A stretch of 64,000 nt of DNA from Enterococcus canintestini (GTDB taxonomy: Bacteria; Bacillota; Bacilli; Lactobacillales; Enterococcaceae), in NCBI RefSeq assembly GCF_001885735.1, contig NZ_JXKG01000010.1, positions 23,255 through 87,254 of the forward strand, given 5' to 3'. The notes under the pieces are model-generated. The model ran no database searches. It was not told where the DNA came from and worked only from the letters and a program-made list of their open reading frames with translations. Below, piece after piece: positions 34,504-43,016 of the stretch (positions are counted from its first letter, which is position 1; the number at the start of each line of letters is the position of its first letter). A program made the position numbers and the translations under genes.

Positions 34504-35080
34504 TTTTTTCACCTCATCTAAAGTCTTCTTTCGTCATTATAAAGGTTTTTTATAAATCCTGCATGAAAGAAGTCCAAGAAAATAAAATCCTGTTAAAAAT
34601 TATTTTGACAAGTTAGCATAGGTTTATCTGTTTAACTGCGCTAAAAAAAGATTATTTTTAAGGGGATGAGTGTCTCCTTTTTAGCGGGTTAATTTAAATA
34701 GTCAGGCAGAAACTGTCAGAATTACATTTTATTAAAGTGCTATTTATACAATAAAACGATATATACCTAGCGTTATTTTAAAATAGAGATTTTCTAATGT
34801 AATTCATGAAAAATTGATTCTTTTTTTTGTTTAAATCCCTTTAATGATATTTCATTTTATAATTGGTATTGTTTGTTTTTTTGTCTCGTTAAGCTTTAAC
34901 TTATAAAAAATTGAAAATAATCTAGAGTGAATATTAAGTAATATTAAAAGAATTGTAGTTCAGATGGTTTAGGTTCTTCTCTTTGGAAGATACTTATTCA
35001 ACGCTAAGTAAAAAAGCATCTCATTTGGTCTATATCAAAAAATAAAAAAATAGAAAAATTAAAAAAATCTACAAAAAGCG
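34504..35080. other. AT-rich gene-free stretch
   Basis: Almost 580 bases with only scattered A and T runs. I find no ORF with a ribosome site and no stable hairpin, apart from the promoter of the following gene at its right edge. Confidence 0.5.
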
Positions 35081-35109
35081 TTTCCAAATTTAATTTTTTC
35101 TGTTATGAT
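35081..35109 (+). promoter_or_regulatory. Promoter of small protein gene copy B
   Basis: TTTCCA (35081-35086) and an extended -10 TGTTATGAT (35101-35109) have 17 bp spacing. The -35 overlaps AAGCGTTTCCA, which partly matches a cre (CcpA) site; that reading is tentative. Confidence 0.6.
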
Positions 35110-35141
35110 ATACCTGAAATTAAATAGAGGAGGTGTTATTA

Positions 35142-35348
35142 ATGGAAGTGGAAATTGGGAAAACTTACATATGCCAACCAGTAGGATTCACAAGAGAAGT
35201 CACAGGATTTGTCGAACATACATATACGAACACAGTCTTAATTTCTGTGGCGGAATGTGAGCATTGTGATCGACCACAAGTGATTGAAGCACAAAATCGC
35301 TTATTGGTGCGCTATGAAAATATTCGCGAAGTTGCGGTGGTAGCTTAA
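35142..35348 (+). CDS. Small conserved protein of unknown function, copy B
   Basis: A 68-residue relative of the product at 17920-18147, with the same opening (IGKTYICQPVGFTREVTGFV against LGQVYECKPVGLQRRVIGEV), then TVLISVAECEHCD, VIEAQ and VRYENI. It carries a CEHCD sequence, which with Cys10 might bind metal, though copy A lacks this pair. ATG 35142 follows AGGAGG by eight bases; an in-frame GTG at 35133 overlaps that site. Not linked to any recognised operon. I do not know the family's function. Confidence 0.7.
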   Translation: MEVEIGKTYICQPVGFTREVTGFVEHTYTNTVLISVAECEHCDRPQVIEAQNRLLVRYENIREVAVVA

Positions 35349-35350
35349 CA

Positions 35351-35397
35351 AATGACAAATTTCTAGTGAAAACTAGAAAAACAGGAATTGTCATTTT
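35351..35397 (+). terminator. Terminator-like hairpin
   Basis: AATGACAA and TTGTCATT form the outer arm, TTTCTAGT and ACTAGAAA the inner arm; the hairpin ends in TTTT right behind copy B. Confidence 0.55.
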
Positions 35398-35419
35398 AAA
35401 ATGAAATATAGGTAAAATA

Positions 35420-35456
35420 AAAAGACTTCAAGTAGCCTATTACTTGAAGTCTTTTT
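35420..35456. terminator. Bidirectional terminator
   Basis: AAAAGACTTCAAGTA (35420-35434) pairs with TACTTGAAGTCTTTTT (35441-35456); between the copy B gene and the converging GDPD gene. Confidence 0.88.
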
Positions 35457-35549
35457 AGTGTATCGCTGGTAAAAGGATTGGTTTTACAATGAATAAAACT
35501 AATACTCTCAGACTAATACTGCTTAAAAGCAAAAGGATTTCCTGTGTTT

Positions 35550-37352
35550 TTAGCCAACACCAATAACAAAGTTCAATAATTTATCGGAATAAGTGACTTT
35601 TTCTTTGGCATCATGAATGGTTTTGTTTAACGTTCCCATTTGATCAGTGATGATGCCGTCTACTTCGTAAAAAATCATGCGACTCATGTCTTCACTACTA
35701 TTAGGAGTCCATACAAAAACTTTTTTACCATCTTCTTCTGCTGAAGTAATGAAGTTATGGTTAATGGTTGAATATTCCATTGTTAAAAAATCAGCTTTTG
35801 TAATAGGAGGACCAACGACATTAAAAGGTAAAATATAACCTACTGTTAGCTGAGGCGCTTTTTCTTTTAGTGATTCAACAATGGAAAAAGCTAGACTTTG
35901 GATCAGATGGTGTTCTGACTGAATTTCATTTTGATACTTTTTCAAAAAGGTATCCACGATCAATGTCGTATCTTTTTGTTGGGTTTTAATTTCTACTAAT
36001 AATTTTTGATTGAGCCGTTTTGCTTCAGCTAAATATGTGTCAAAAGTTGGGATTTTTGCGCTTTTACCATTTTCATGCAAAGTAACTTGTTGAATTTCAG
36101 CAAGGGTCATTTGCTCAGGTACGCCTTTTACAGCGGCTAAATTTTTTAAATTGAAATCGTGCATCACTACAAATTGATGATCTTTTGTCATTTGGATATC
36201 CATTTCAATATAATCAGGATGCCACGTTTGACTCGTTTCTTCTAACGCTTCTAAACTATTTTGAACACCATTTTTGTCACTAACACCTCGGTGAGAAATT
36301 GTCACAGGAATCTTTTCGATTTCTTGGTCCAGATAGTCTAAATTATATAAACTCACACCCACCCCAAAAAGTATCGCAGTGAAAAGTAAAAGTGTGTTTT
36401 TAACACTTTCAAAACGAGGTGTTGGTAAATCTTCTTGGTAAAACCAATGAGGGATGTCTGGTAAAAAGCCTTCATCGTTCATAAAGTCAATAATAATATA
36501 AAAAATACCAACAGTTGATAACACCAAATTTACTAATAGAAAAAATTGCAATAACGTCATGGCAAAAACAGCGCTAATAAGTGCATAATCGGGGAAAAAC
36601 TCTTCCACTAGTGCTTGAGCACCTACCACGACAGTAAAACTAATTCCGGTAATTAAAAGAATTGCCCCGCCAATAAAAATAAAGCGTCCCACAATTGCCA
36701 AAAAGCGGCGCTTGGTAATTAATAAGCTCTCTTTGAAAGCTTCTTTAAAGGGACGGTCCCGTAAAATCATTTCCGGTAGTGCAAAAATGAGTCGTATCCC
36801 AATATAAATTAAAATTAGATAGAAGAGAACAAAAGCTGAGATGATTAACAAACGATTGGTAAAAATAAAGTCCATGATAAAGGCGGGAATTTTAATTCGC
36901 GCCAATAAATCAGAATTAAAGCTCAAACCGCCGATTGGCAATATGAGTAAAAAATAGAAAAGAAAAAATAAGAATACGCTGGGACGTAATTTTTTTAATT
37001 GAATCGTTGTCATCCGTAATAGCTGTTTTAACGAAACGGCTTGCTTTTTTTCAATGAAATAGACACTTAATAATAAAAAAGTAAATTCAAAGAAAACGAG
37101 TAGCAAAATAAGAAGTAGTAGGGCGACTAATAAAAATGCTACTGCTGGATGCTGTGTAGCAATTTCGCTTAAATTATCATAAGAGATATACTGAATCTGC
37201 CCACGTTTTAAAATAAATTTAGTCGAACTGCTTAGCAGGGGAATAACTACAAATAAAATAAAACCATGCATTAAAAGCACATCACGAAAGTAAACATTTG
37301 TTTTTACTAAAAAGTCCCACGTATTTTTCAACGAATCTTTTAAATATTTCAT
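35550..37352 (-). CDS. Glycerophosphodiester phosphodiesterase with membrane domain
   Basis: A 600-residue protein. The N-terminal 340 residues have eight or so membrane segments of the GDPD membrane-domain type; the C-terminal part, from VTISHRGVSDKNGVQNSLEAL, is a GDPD phosphodiesterase with catalytic His in SHRG, EMDIQMTKDHQFVVMHDFNL and ADFLTMEY. It would hydrolyse glycerophosphodiesters, perhaps from membrane lipid or lipoteichoic acid turnover, which links it to ltaS by theme only. ATG 37352 is preferred, spaced five bases from AGGTGA. Single gene. Confidence 0.88.
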   Translation of the reverse strand: MKYLKDSLKNTWDFLVKTNVYFRDVLLMHGFILFVVIPLLSSSTKFILKRGQIQYISYDNLSEIATQHPAVAFLLVALLLLILLLVFFEFTFLLLSVYFIEKKQAVSLKQLLRMTTIQLKKLRPSVFLFFLFYFLLILPIGGLSFNSDLLARIKIPAFIMDFIFTNRLLIISAFVLFYLILIYIGIRLIFALPEMILRDRPFKEAFKESLLITKRRFLAIVGRFIFIGGAILLITGISFTVVVGAQALVEEFFPDYALISAVFAMTLLQFFLLVNLVLSTVGIFYIIIDFMNDEGFLPDIPHWFYQEDLPTPRFESVKNTLLLFTAILFGVGVSLYNLDYLDQEIEKIPVTISHRGVSDKNGVQNSLEALEETSQTWHPDYIEMDIQMTKDHQFVVMHDFNLKNLAAVKGVPEQMTLAEIQQVTLHENGKSAKIPTFDTYLAEAKRLNQKLLVEIKTQQKDTTLIVDTFLKKYQNEIQSEHHLIQSLAFSIVESLKEKAPQLTVGYILPFNVVGPPITKADFLTMEYSTINHNFITSAEEDGKKVFVWTPNSSEDMSRMIFYEVDGIITDQMGTLNKTIHDAKEKVTYSDKLLNFVIGVG

Positions 37353-37421
37353 CTTCATCACCTATTTCCATTGTAGCTGAAAACCAAGTTTCAACAAAGA
37401 AAAGCGAATAGTAAAGCCAAC

Positions 37422-37497
37422 AAAAAAACTCGAACACTTTTGATTAGAACTACTTGCTTAAAGGAAGCGTAGAACTTTCAAAAGTGGTCGAGTTTTT
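37422..37497. terminator. Bidirectional terminator between TVP38 and GDPD genes
   Basis: AAAAAACTCGAACACTTTTG (37423-37442) pairs with CAAAAGTGGTCGAGTTTTT (37479-37497) around a long loop. Direction of use is the minus strand, ending the TVP38 gene. Confidence 0.75.
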
Positions 37498-37506
37498 ATA
37501 GTAGAT

Positions 37507-38103
37507 TTAACCCAGCAAGCCCGTTAAAAAGGAACCGCCATAAATTAAAGCCATACTATATAAGAAAATAGAAAGTGGCTTAGCTAATAGGATAATCCAG
37601 ATGTACTTTTTAACTGAAATATTGGTCAAACCAGCCATCAAACAAAGCGCATCATCTGGTGCTACAGGTAAGAAGATGGCTAAAGCAAATAACTTTTCAA
37701 AGCGACTTTGGTTGTCTAACCAACCAATATATTTGTTATACGTTTTATCGCTAATCATACTTAAAATAAATGGCTTACCGTAACGACGTCCCAAAAGGAA
37801 AATAATAATGGAACCGATGCAAATACCGACATAGTTATAAATAAAACCGGCAAAAGGACCAAATATTAAGACACCCGCAGCACTAGAAATGCCGCCAGGA
37901 ATAATCGGGATCACTACTTGTAAAATTTGTAAAAGGATAAAGATGATAGGACCTAAGATAATAGAGTCGCCAACTAAACCTCTTAGGGCATTTATATCTT
38001 TAAAGACACCTAAATTAAAAAAATAGATTGTTAAAGCAATTGAAATTAAAATACCCACGATAGAAATCGTATTAATGATTTTGCGAGAAAGAGCGATACT
38101 CAT
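37507..38103 (-). CDS. TVP38/TMEM64 (DedA-like) membrane protein
   Basis: A 198-residue integral membrane protein. The central SNARE-associated Golgi domain is visible: GISSAAGVLIFGPFAGFIYN, LLGRRYGKPFI and VAPDDALCLMAGLTNI, with about five membrane segments. Relatives move lipids across membranes or carry out related scramblase functions; the substrate here is unknown. The start at ATG 38103 follows AAAGGAGATGAG closely; the upstream ATG has no site of its own. Divergent from mntH. Confidence 0.82.
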   Translation of the reverse strand: MSIALSRKIINTISIVGILISIALTIYFFNLGVFKDINALRGLVGDSIILGPIIFILLQILQVVIPIIPGGISSAAGVLIFGPFAGFIYNYVGICIGSIIIFLLGRRYGKPFILSMISDKTYNKYIGWLDNQSRFEKLFALAIFLPVAPDDALCLMAGLTNISVKKYIWIILLAKPLSIFLYSMALIYGGSFLTGLLG

Positions 38104-38319
38104 GGTCTCATCTCCTTTGTTTGGTATACTTGTATTATACAAGGTTCTTTTTTATTTGCCCTCGTTTTTGTCTGACAAAAAACAAACAAAAATGTAAGAG
38201 AGGTTAAAAAAGTTATTTTAACCATCTGTATTATAAGCGCTTTTACTAGGTATTACCATCATACTAGAGTCTGATTTATAAAAACTAAAGATTTTTTAGT
38301 CTATTTGTTTTGTTTCTAG

Positions 38320-38348
38320 TTTACAGAAAAAAATTTTAGGTGTACACT
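38320..38348 (+). promoter_or_regulatory. Promoter of mntH
   Basis: TTTACA (38320-38325) and TACACT (38343-38348) are separated by 17 bp. Start predicted near 38355, immediately before the operator. Confidence 0.6.
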
Positions 38349-38362
38349 CAATTTGTTAAATA

Positions 38363-38378
38363 TTTCGGTTAACCTAAA
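38363..38378 (+). promoter_or_regulatory. Candidate MntR/EfaR operator
   Basis: TTTCGGTTAACCTAAA is a near-perfect palindrome and fits the AGGTTAACCT core of DtxR/MntR-type manganese repressor sites. It lies just behind the promoter, where binding would block transcription when Mn2+ is high. The regulator gene is not in this window. Confidence 0.6.
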
Positions 38379-38411
38379 AATTAATTAAGTTATATAGAAA
38401 AGAGTGATAGG

Positions 38412-39770
38412 ATGAGTCATAATAAAGAAAAATTAATTGAATATGCCAACGGCCCTAGTTTAGAAGAAATTAATAATACCGTGGATGTCCCAAAAGATGC
38501 GAGTTTTTTTAGGACCTTGTTGGCTTATAGTGGCCCAGGTGCCCTTGTTGCAGTGGGCTATATGGACCCAGGTAACTGGATTACTTCAATCGCCGGGGGA
38601 GCAGAATATAAATATGCTTTGTTGAGTGTGATTTTATTATCGAGTTTAATAGCGATGCTTCTACAGAGTATGGCAGCAAAATTAGGTATTGTTACCGGAC
38701 GTGATCTAGCTCAGGCAACCCGCGAGCATACTTCTAAAAAAACCGGTTTTGTTTTGTGGGTCATTACAGAGCTTGCTATTATGGCAACTGATATTGCAGA
38801 AGTTATTGGGGGCGCAGTTGCGTTACAATTATTATTTGGGCTGCCGCTACTAGTCGGGGTATTGATTACGACATTAGATGTTTTATTATTGCTATTATTA
38901 ACCAAATTAGGTTTTCGAAAAATCGAAGCAATTGTGGCTGTCTTAATTGCAGTGATTTTTATGGTTTTTGCTTATGAAGTTGCTCTAGCTCAACCTCATT
39001 TAGGTGAAGTATTGCGTGGCTTTATTCCAGATACAAAAATTGCGACAGATAAATCAATGCTTTTATTAGCGTTAGGGATTGTAGGGGCAACAGTTATGCC
39101 GCATAACTTGTACTTACATTCTTCTATTTCCCAAGCTCGAAAATTTGATCGCAATGACGATGAAGAAAAAGCACGAGCAATTAAATTTACAACTTGGGAT
39201 TCTAATATTCAGTTGACAGTCGCTTTTGTCGTTAACTGTTTATTATTGGTTTTAGGTGGTGCATTGTTTTATGGGACTAATAGCGACTTGGGTAAGTTTG
39301 TCGATTTATATGATGCATTAAAAGATCCAAGTATTGTAGGCGATATTGCCAGTCCTCTTTTAAGCACTTTGTTTGCTGTCGCTTTATTAGCTTCCGGTCA
39401 AAATTCGACAATCACAGGTACGCTTTCTGGTCAAATTGTGATGGAAGGTTTTATTAATTTAAGAATGCCTTTGTGGATGCGCCGAGTGGTCACACGATTA
39501 CTTGCGATTGTACCGGTTATTATCTGTGTCATTTTGTATGGCGGTCGTGAGTCTGCTGTTGAAGATTTACTTTTATATACGCAAGTGTTTCTAAGTATTG
39601 CCTTACCAATTTCTATTATCCCCTTGACTATTTATACCAGTGATAAAAAAATCATGGGGCGCTTTGCAAATCCAACGTGGATGAAAATTTTAGCTTGGAT
39701 TATAGCAATTGTACTAACGCTATTAAACTTGTTTTTAATTTACAGTACGTTAACAGGGGCTAATAGTTAG
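38412..39770 (+). CDS. mntH: NRAMP-family manganese/iron transporter
   Basis: A 452-residue proton-coupled divalent metal importer. The NRAMP motif [19 protein letters not shown] (residues about 51-69) includes the metal-binding Asp-Pro-Gly-Asn, and the second motif is [14 protein letters not shown]. About 11 membrane segments are present. Mn2+ is the expected main substrate. AAAGAGTGATAGG precedes ATG 38412. The universal stress gene uspA follows 18 bases on, and an MntR-type operator is in front of both. Confidence 0.92.
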   Translation: MSHNKEKLIEYANGPSLEEINNTVDVPKDASFFRTLLAYSGPGALVAVGYMDPGNWITSIAGGAEYKYALLSVILLSSLIAMLLQSMAAKLGIVTGRDLAQATREHTSKKTGFVLWVITELAIMATDIAEVIGGAVALQLLFGLPLLVGVLITTLDVLLLLLLTKLGFRKIEAIVAVLIAVIFMVFAYEVALAQPHLGEVLRGFIPDTKIATDKSMLLLALGIVGATVMPHNLYLHSSISQARKFDRNDDEEKARAIKFTTWDSNIQLTVAFVVNCLLLVLGGALFYGTNSDLGKFVDLYDALKDPSIVGDIASPLLSTLFAVALLASGQNSTITGTLSGQIVMEGFINLRMPLWMRRVVTRLLAIVPVIICVILYGGRESAVEDLLLYTQVFLSIALPISIIPLTIYTSDKKIMGRFANPTWMKILAWIIAIVLTLLNLFLIYSTLTGANS

Positions 39771-39788
39771 ATAGGAAGGTGAGGGGAA

Positions 39789-40220
39789 ATGAACAAATTT
39801 AATTGTATTTTAGTTGCAGTAGATGATTCCAAGGATTCAAAGAAAGCTTTTGATTACGCGGTGACTTACGCTTTAGAGCATGAAGCAAAATTAACTATCA
39901 CGACGATTTTTGAAATTAATCGTTTAAACGTCTATGAATATTTAACTAAAGAAACGATTGCAGCACATAAGGAACAGACAATTGCCATTGCAGAAGATTA
40001 TCGCAAAAAGGCAATCGAAAAAGGGTTAAAAGAAGTCACAATTGTTGTCGACGAAGGATCACCGGCACAAACGATTTTAAGTACAGTTATACCTGCCGTT
40101 AAACCAGATTTGTTAGTATGTGGCTCTAAAGGAGATGCCAATCACACGCCACTTGTTTTAGGTAGTCAAGCGGCTCTAATGGCCAAAGAAGCACATTGCT
40201 CGGTTTTAATTGTTCGCTAA
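39789..40220 (+). CDS. UspA-family universal stress protein
   Basis: A 143-residue cytoplasmic protein with the Usp fold: CILVAVDDSKDSKKAFDYAVTYA at the start and the ATP-binding type end LLVCGSKGDANHTPLVLGSQAALMAKEAHCSVLIVR (GxxG motif followed by VLGS). It is co-transcribed with mntH, as seen in several enterococci and lactobacilli, so it may respond to manganese status. A palindromic repeat replaces a simple terminator behind it. Confidence 0.9.
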   Translation: MNKFNCILVAVDDSKDSKKAFDYAVTYALEHEAKLTITTIFEINRLNVYEYLTKETIAAHKEQTIAIAEDYRKKAIEKGLKEVTIVVDEGSPAQTILSTVIPAVKPDLLVCGSKGDANHTPLVLGSQAALMAKEAHCSVLIVR

Positions 40221-40226
40221 TAGAGG

Positions 40227-40332
40227 TGTGACAGAAGCTGCTTCTTCGAAAATAAGACGGAATTCCTCGAAATTTGAAAAATAATTTCCGGGAATTCCGT
40301 CTTATTTCTTGAAGCTGGTCGCTTCTGTCATA
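40227..40332. repeat. Palindromic repeat, copy 2
   Basis: This ~105-base palindrome has outer arms TGACAGAAGC (40229-40238) and GCTTCTGTCA (40321-40330), and inner arms AATAAGACGGAATTCC (40251-40266) and GGAATTCCGTCTTATT (40291-40306), with TTCTTC/GAAGC-like segments in between. It ends close to T8, so it can also terminate transcription. Bases 40300-40330 match 8821-8851 at 30 of 31 positions. Confidence 0.75.
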
Positions 40333-40780
40333 ATCTTTTTTTTAGCGCGGTGTTGCATTTAAAAACTAATGTTTCAACGAGGGAGGTAATCATAAAACCT
40401 GCTGCAATTGCTCCGGCTGTGATCACAACAATTTTTAAATTATCAAACGATTTTGTTGAATCCCCTAATACAAGTTCGCGAATTGCTTGGTAGGCAGGAC
40501 CCCCGGGGACTAAAGGGACTAAGCTAGGAATGTTGAAGATAATCATAGGCATTTTTAGTCGGCGGGAGAAAAAAATACTCAAACAACCAATTGCGATTGC
40601 CGCAATGAAGTTAGCAAATCCCAATCCTTGCTCGTGTTGCCGTAATCCCCAATAGACCATCCAGCCAATCGCTCCGGTTAACCCGCAAGCTGCTAAAGAG
40701 CGCTTGGGAATATTAGTGATAATACCAAAAGCTACGGTACTAATAAAACTAAATAAAAAATGGATGCCATAAGTTATCAT
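40328..40780 (-). CDS. Threonine/serine exporter subunit (ThrE_2, DUF3815)
   Basis: A 150-residue membrane protein with five hydrophobic segments and the family segment FNIPSLVPLVPGGPAYQAIRELV. It is the small half of a two-gene exporter related to the Corynebacterium ThrE threonine exporter, in which the two halves are joined. It overlaps the upstream large subunit gene by four bases (ATGA), so translation is coupled. The end of the gene lies within the outer arm of the palindromic repeat. Confidence 0.85.
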   Translation of the reverse strand: MITYGIHFLFSFISTVAFGIITNIPKRSLAACGLTGAIGWMVYWGLRQHEQGLGFANFIAAIAIGCLSIFFSRRLKMPMIIFNIPSLVPLVPGGPAYQAIRELVLGDSTKSFDNLKIVVITAGAIAAGFMITSLVETLVFKCNTALKKRL

Positions 40781-41532
40781 GCAATTCCACCTCCAAATAA
40801 AAGGAGCGTGGTGGCAATTCCGACCCCAATTGCTGCAGCGACAAACAATGCTTCGATTCCGCGGGCGGTACCGCTGAGTAGATCGCCGGATAAAATATCA
40901 CGAAAAGAATTTGTTATCGCCACGCCCGGTACTAAAGGCATCACCGCTCCGATAATAATATGATCAACGTTATTTGCCAGTCCCAGTTTTACACTAGCAA
41001 TCGCCAAAGCACCAATCACAAAGGCAGCAACAAACATATCTAAAAAGCGCATTTGTAACCATTTTTTAATATATACACCAGCTACAAAACCGATGCAGCC
41101 AATGAGAAAAGTAGGAATAAAATCGCGCCATGTCCCCCCAAAAATATACATTAATGTACAACTAACCAAGCCTGCTGCTAATGTTTGCCATAGAAAAGAA
41201 AAACTCGGTGTATCGTAGTTGACTCGTTTCAAGCGGGCGTTTAACTCATTTAAAGAGATTTTTTTTGCGGCAAACTCGCGGGAAAGGTGATTTACAGCAA
41301 CAATTTTTTCTAAATTAATCGAACGTTCGTGTACTTCTTCTAGTTGTGAAAAAGAAGAATTACGAATACTCATAAACAGGCCCGTAGCCGTTACATAACT
41401 CACTGTATTGGCGATGCCGGCATTTTCTGCAATTCGATTCATGGTATCTTCCACCCGGTAAACCTCAGAACCATTTTCCATCATAATTCGACCTGCTAAT
41501 AAACAGGTGCTTAAAACCAATGCTTCTTTCAT
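40777..41532 (-). CDS. Threonine/serine exporter family protein (ThrE, DUF1212)
   Basis: A 251-residue protein. The soluble N-terminal part (residues 1-110) carries the family pattern LLAGRIMMENGSEVYRVEDT and MNRIAENAG, and the C-terminal half has five membrane segments with AVMPLVPGVAITNSFRDI, which repeats the pattern seen in the small subunit. Together the pair would export threonine or serine. ATG 41532 follows GAGGTAAAAAG. Promoter lies in the AT-rich gap to the right, not resolved. Confidence 0.86.
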   Translation of the reverse strand: MKEALVLSTCLLAGRIMMENGSEVYRVEDTMNRIAENAGIANTVSYVTATGLFMSIRNSSFSQLEEVHERSINLEKIVAVNHLSREFAAKKISLNELNARLKRVNYDTPSFSFLWQTLAAGLVSCTLMYIFGGTWRDFIPTFLIGCIGFVAGVYIKKWLQMRFLDMFVAAFVIGALAIASVKLGLANNVDHIIIGAVMPLVPGVAITNSFRDILSGDLLSGTARGIEALFVAAAIGVGIATTLLLFGGGIA

Positions 41533-41935
41533 CTTTTTACCTCATTTATAAAGTTGCTTTTATTCTACCATTTCATTTTCAGAATTGCTTTTAATTTTTA
41601 GCAGGATAAAAATATTTGCTGTGTTCAAAAAACGAATCGAAATAAATGTCAGAAAATTAAGGAAATTTCTTTATTGCTTAAAATAAATTAATATAGATTT
41701 AATAAAAATAACGGTTGTAATAGCTTGTGAAATGCTTTAATATCTTTTTAAGATATTTTATGTCATATATTTATTGAAAACTATCGATTAATTTAGCATC
41801 CCTCGTTATCGTACGAATTTTTTTCTTTAAGATAGATAACTAGTTTTGAGGTATATCATTTCCCAAAAAATCTATTTTTGTTTACAATAAACGTATGAAT
41901 GATAAATGTTATTATAAAGGAGAGGTGACTTTTTT
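41533..41935. other. AT-rich divergent intergenic region
   Basis: The 403 bases between the divergent ThrE operon and TetR gene hold no small gene or hairpin I can defend. TTTACA at 41881-41886 with a poor -10 16 bp downstream may serve the TetR gene. Confidence 0.45.
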
Positions 41936-42514
41936 ATGCGTCGTAAAGTTTATACAAAAGATCAGATTTTGAAAGCTGCTTATGAAGTTATTTCAAAAGA
42001 TGGTTTTAGTAAGTTTACAGCCCGTAATATTGCTAAAAAAATGGGAATTTCAACCCAGCCAATTTACTTAGAGTTTAAAAACATGCAAGATTTAAAAAAT
42101 ACGTTAGTTGAAACCGTGATGCGGGATCTACAAGAAAATGTATTTCCAATTGAACATACTGGCAATCAAATTGTTGATTTGGGTTTAAATTATATTAACT
42201 TTGCCCAAGAAAACCGCAATTTATATGTTGCCTTATTCGTAGACGAGTACGGTGGCGGTAAGATGATGCATGAGTTTTCTTATGAGTACTTTAAAAATAT
42301 GGTGTCAAATTGCCCTGAATACGCTGACTTATCAGATGAATACATTAAAGCGTTGCATGACGGTACTTGGATTACCGTAACAGGGATTGCTTCTTTGATG
42401 TCTTCAGGTATTATCCATCCATCACAAGAGCAAATTGCAGAACTTATTCAATCTGCTGTAGATGGCATTTTGAAAATGGATGAACCAGAAAAGATTTTTA
42501 ATCCGGAAGATTAA
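41936..42514 (+). CDS. TetR/AcrR family regulator (paralogue)
   Basis: A 192-residue regulator with the TetR HTH in residues 7-54 (QILKAAYEVISKDGFSKFTA and ISTQPIYLEFKNMQDLKN). It shares the pattern ARNIAKKMGISTQPIYxxFxxMxDLK with the TetR at 13734-14297, so the two are paralogues. The C-terminal helices (ALFVDEYGGGKMMHEFSYEYF) form the ligand domain. GAGAGGTGAC precedes ATG 41936 closely. The neighbours are the ThrE operon (divergent) and tRNA-Ser, so the ThrE exporter is a possible target; unproven. Confidence 0.83.
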   Translation: MRRKVYTKDQILKAAYEVISKDGFSKFTARNIAKKMGISTQPIYLEFKNMQDLKNTLVETVMRDLQENVFPIEHTGNQIVDLGLNYINFAQENRNLYVALFVDEYGGGKMMHEFSYEYFKNMVSNCPEYADLSDEYIKALHDGTWITVTGIASLMSSGIIHPSQEQIAELIQSAVDGILKMDEPEKIFNPED

Positions 42515-42564
42515 TAAAAACGCAACTTGGCGTATAAGTGCGCGTGTTAATTGCTAAAGTGCTA

Positions 42565-42615
42565 AAATCACCTAGTCTAGATTTCCAGCTGCATTTTTAT
42601 GATAGGTGATTTTTT
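42565..42615 (+). terminator. Terminator of the TetR gene
   Basis: AAATCACCTA (42565-42574) pairs with TAGGTGATTT (42603-42612) and T runs follow. Confidence 0.75.
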
Positions 42616-42700
42616 CTTTAGGGTTAGTACGCGTTTTTTGACAGGTATTTCTTAATTGACTTTTTTTCAAATTTAGCGAAAATAAAAGAAGTGAGAACTT

Positions 42701-42788
42701 GGAGAGTTGGCAGAGTGGTAATGCACTGGACTCGAAATCCAGCGAGCCGGTTTACGCCGGTGCACGGGTTCAAATCCCGTACTCTCCT
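42701..42788 (+). tRNA. tRNA-Ser (anticodon CGA)
   Basis: An 88-base class II tRNA. The acceptor GGAGAGT pairs with ACTCTCC, the anticodon arm CTGGA-CTCGAAA-TCCAG shows CGA, the variable arm CCGG-TTTACG-CCGG and T-arm ACGGG-TTCAAAT-CCCGT are intact. It reads UCG codons. No CCA is encoded and the base after the acceptor is T, not the usual G. A promoter-like TTGACA lies at 42638-42643, but its -10 is unclear. Confidence 0.96.
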
Positions 42789-42810
42789 TATCGTACTTAG
42801 TACAACTTTT

Positions 42811-42843
42811 AGGCTGCTTGATCTTTATCAAGCAGCCTTTTTA
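42811..42843 (+). terminator. Terminator of the tRNA-Ser gene
   Basis: AGGCTGCTTGAT (42811-42822) pairs exactly with ATCAAGCAGCCT (42827-42838), followed by TTTTT. Confidence 0.9.
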
Positions 42844-42960
42844 AGTTGATTCTTCTGTTAACGCCTTTTGTAAAGTTGAGAGAAATTATTAAGAGAAAGT
42901 AAAGAACAATTTTGTAAAAAAGGTCATTTGGCAAATTCTATCGTAGGATTTTTAATTTTA

Positions 42961-42969
42961 TGGTATGAT
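42961..42969 (+). promoter_or_regulatory. Extended -10 promoter of asnB
   Basis: TGGTATGAT is a near-consensus extended -10 at 42961-42969, 47 bases before the asnB start. The -35 place has no clear match. Confidence 0.45.
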
Positions 42970-43016
42970 AATTCCTGGTTTGTAAAAATGAAATTTTAAT
43001 AATAGGACGTGAAAAT

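Larger units (their letters stand above)
38104..38411. other. Divergent region, mntH control elements
   Basis: The 308 bases hold the mntH promoter (38320-38348) and operator (38363-38378). The part next to the TVP38 gene has no element I can name. Confidence 0.5.

Noticed and set aside
42844..43016. T-box leader for asnB
   Set aside because: No T-box sequence (AGGGTGGNACCGCG) and no antiterminator are present, and the leader behind the -10 is too short.
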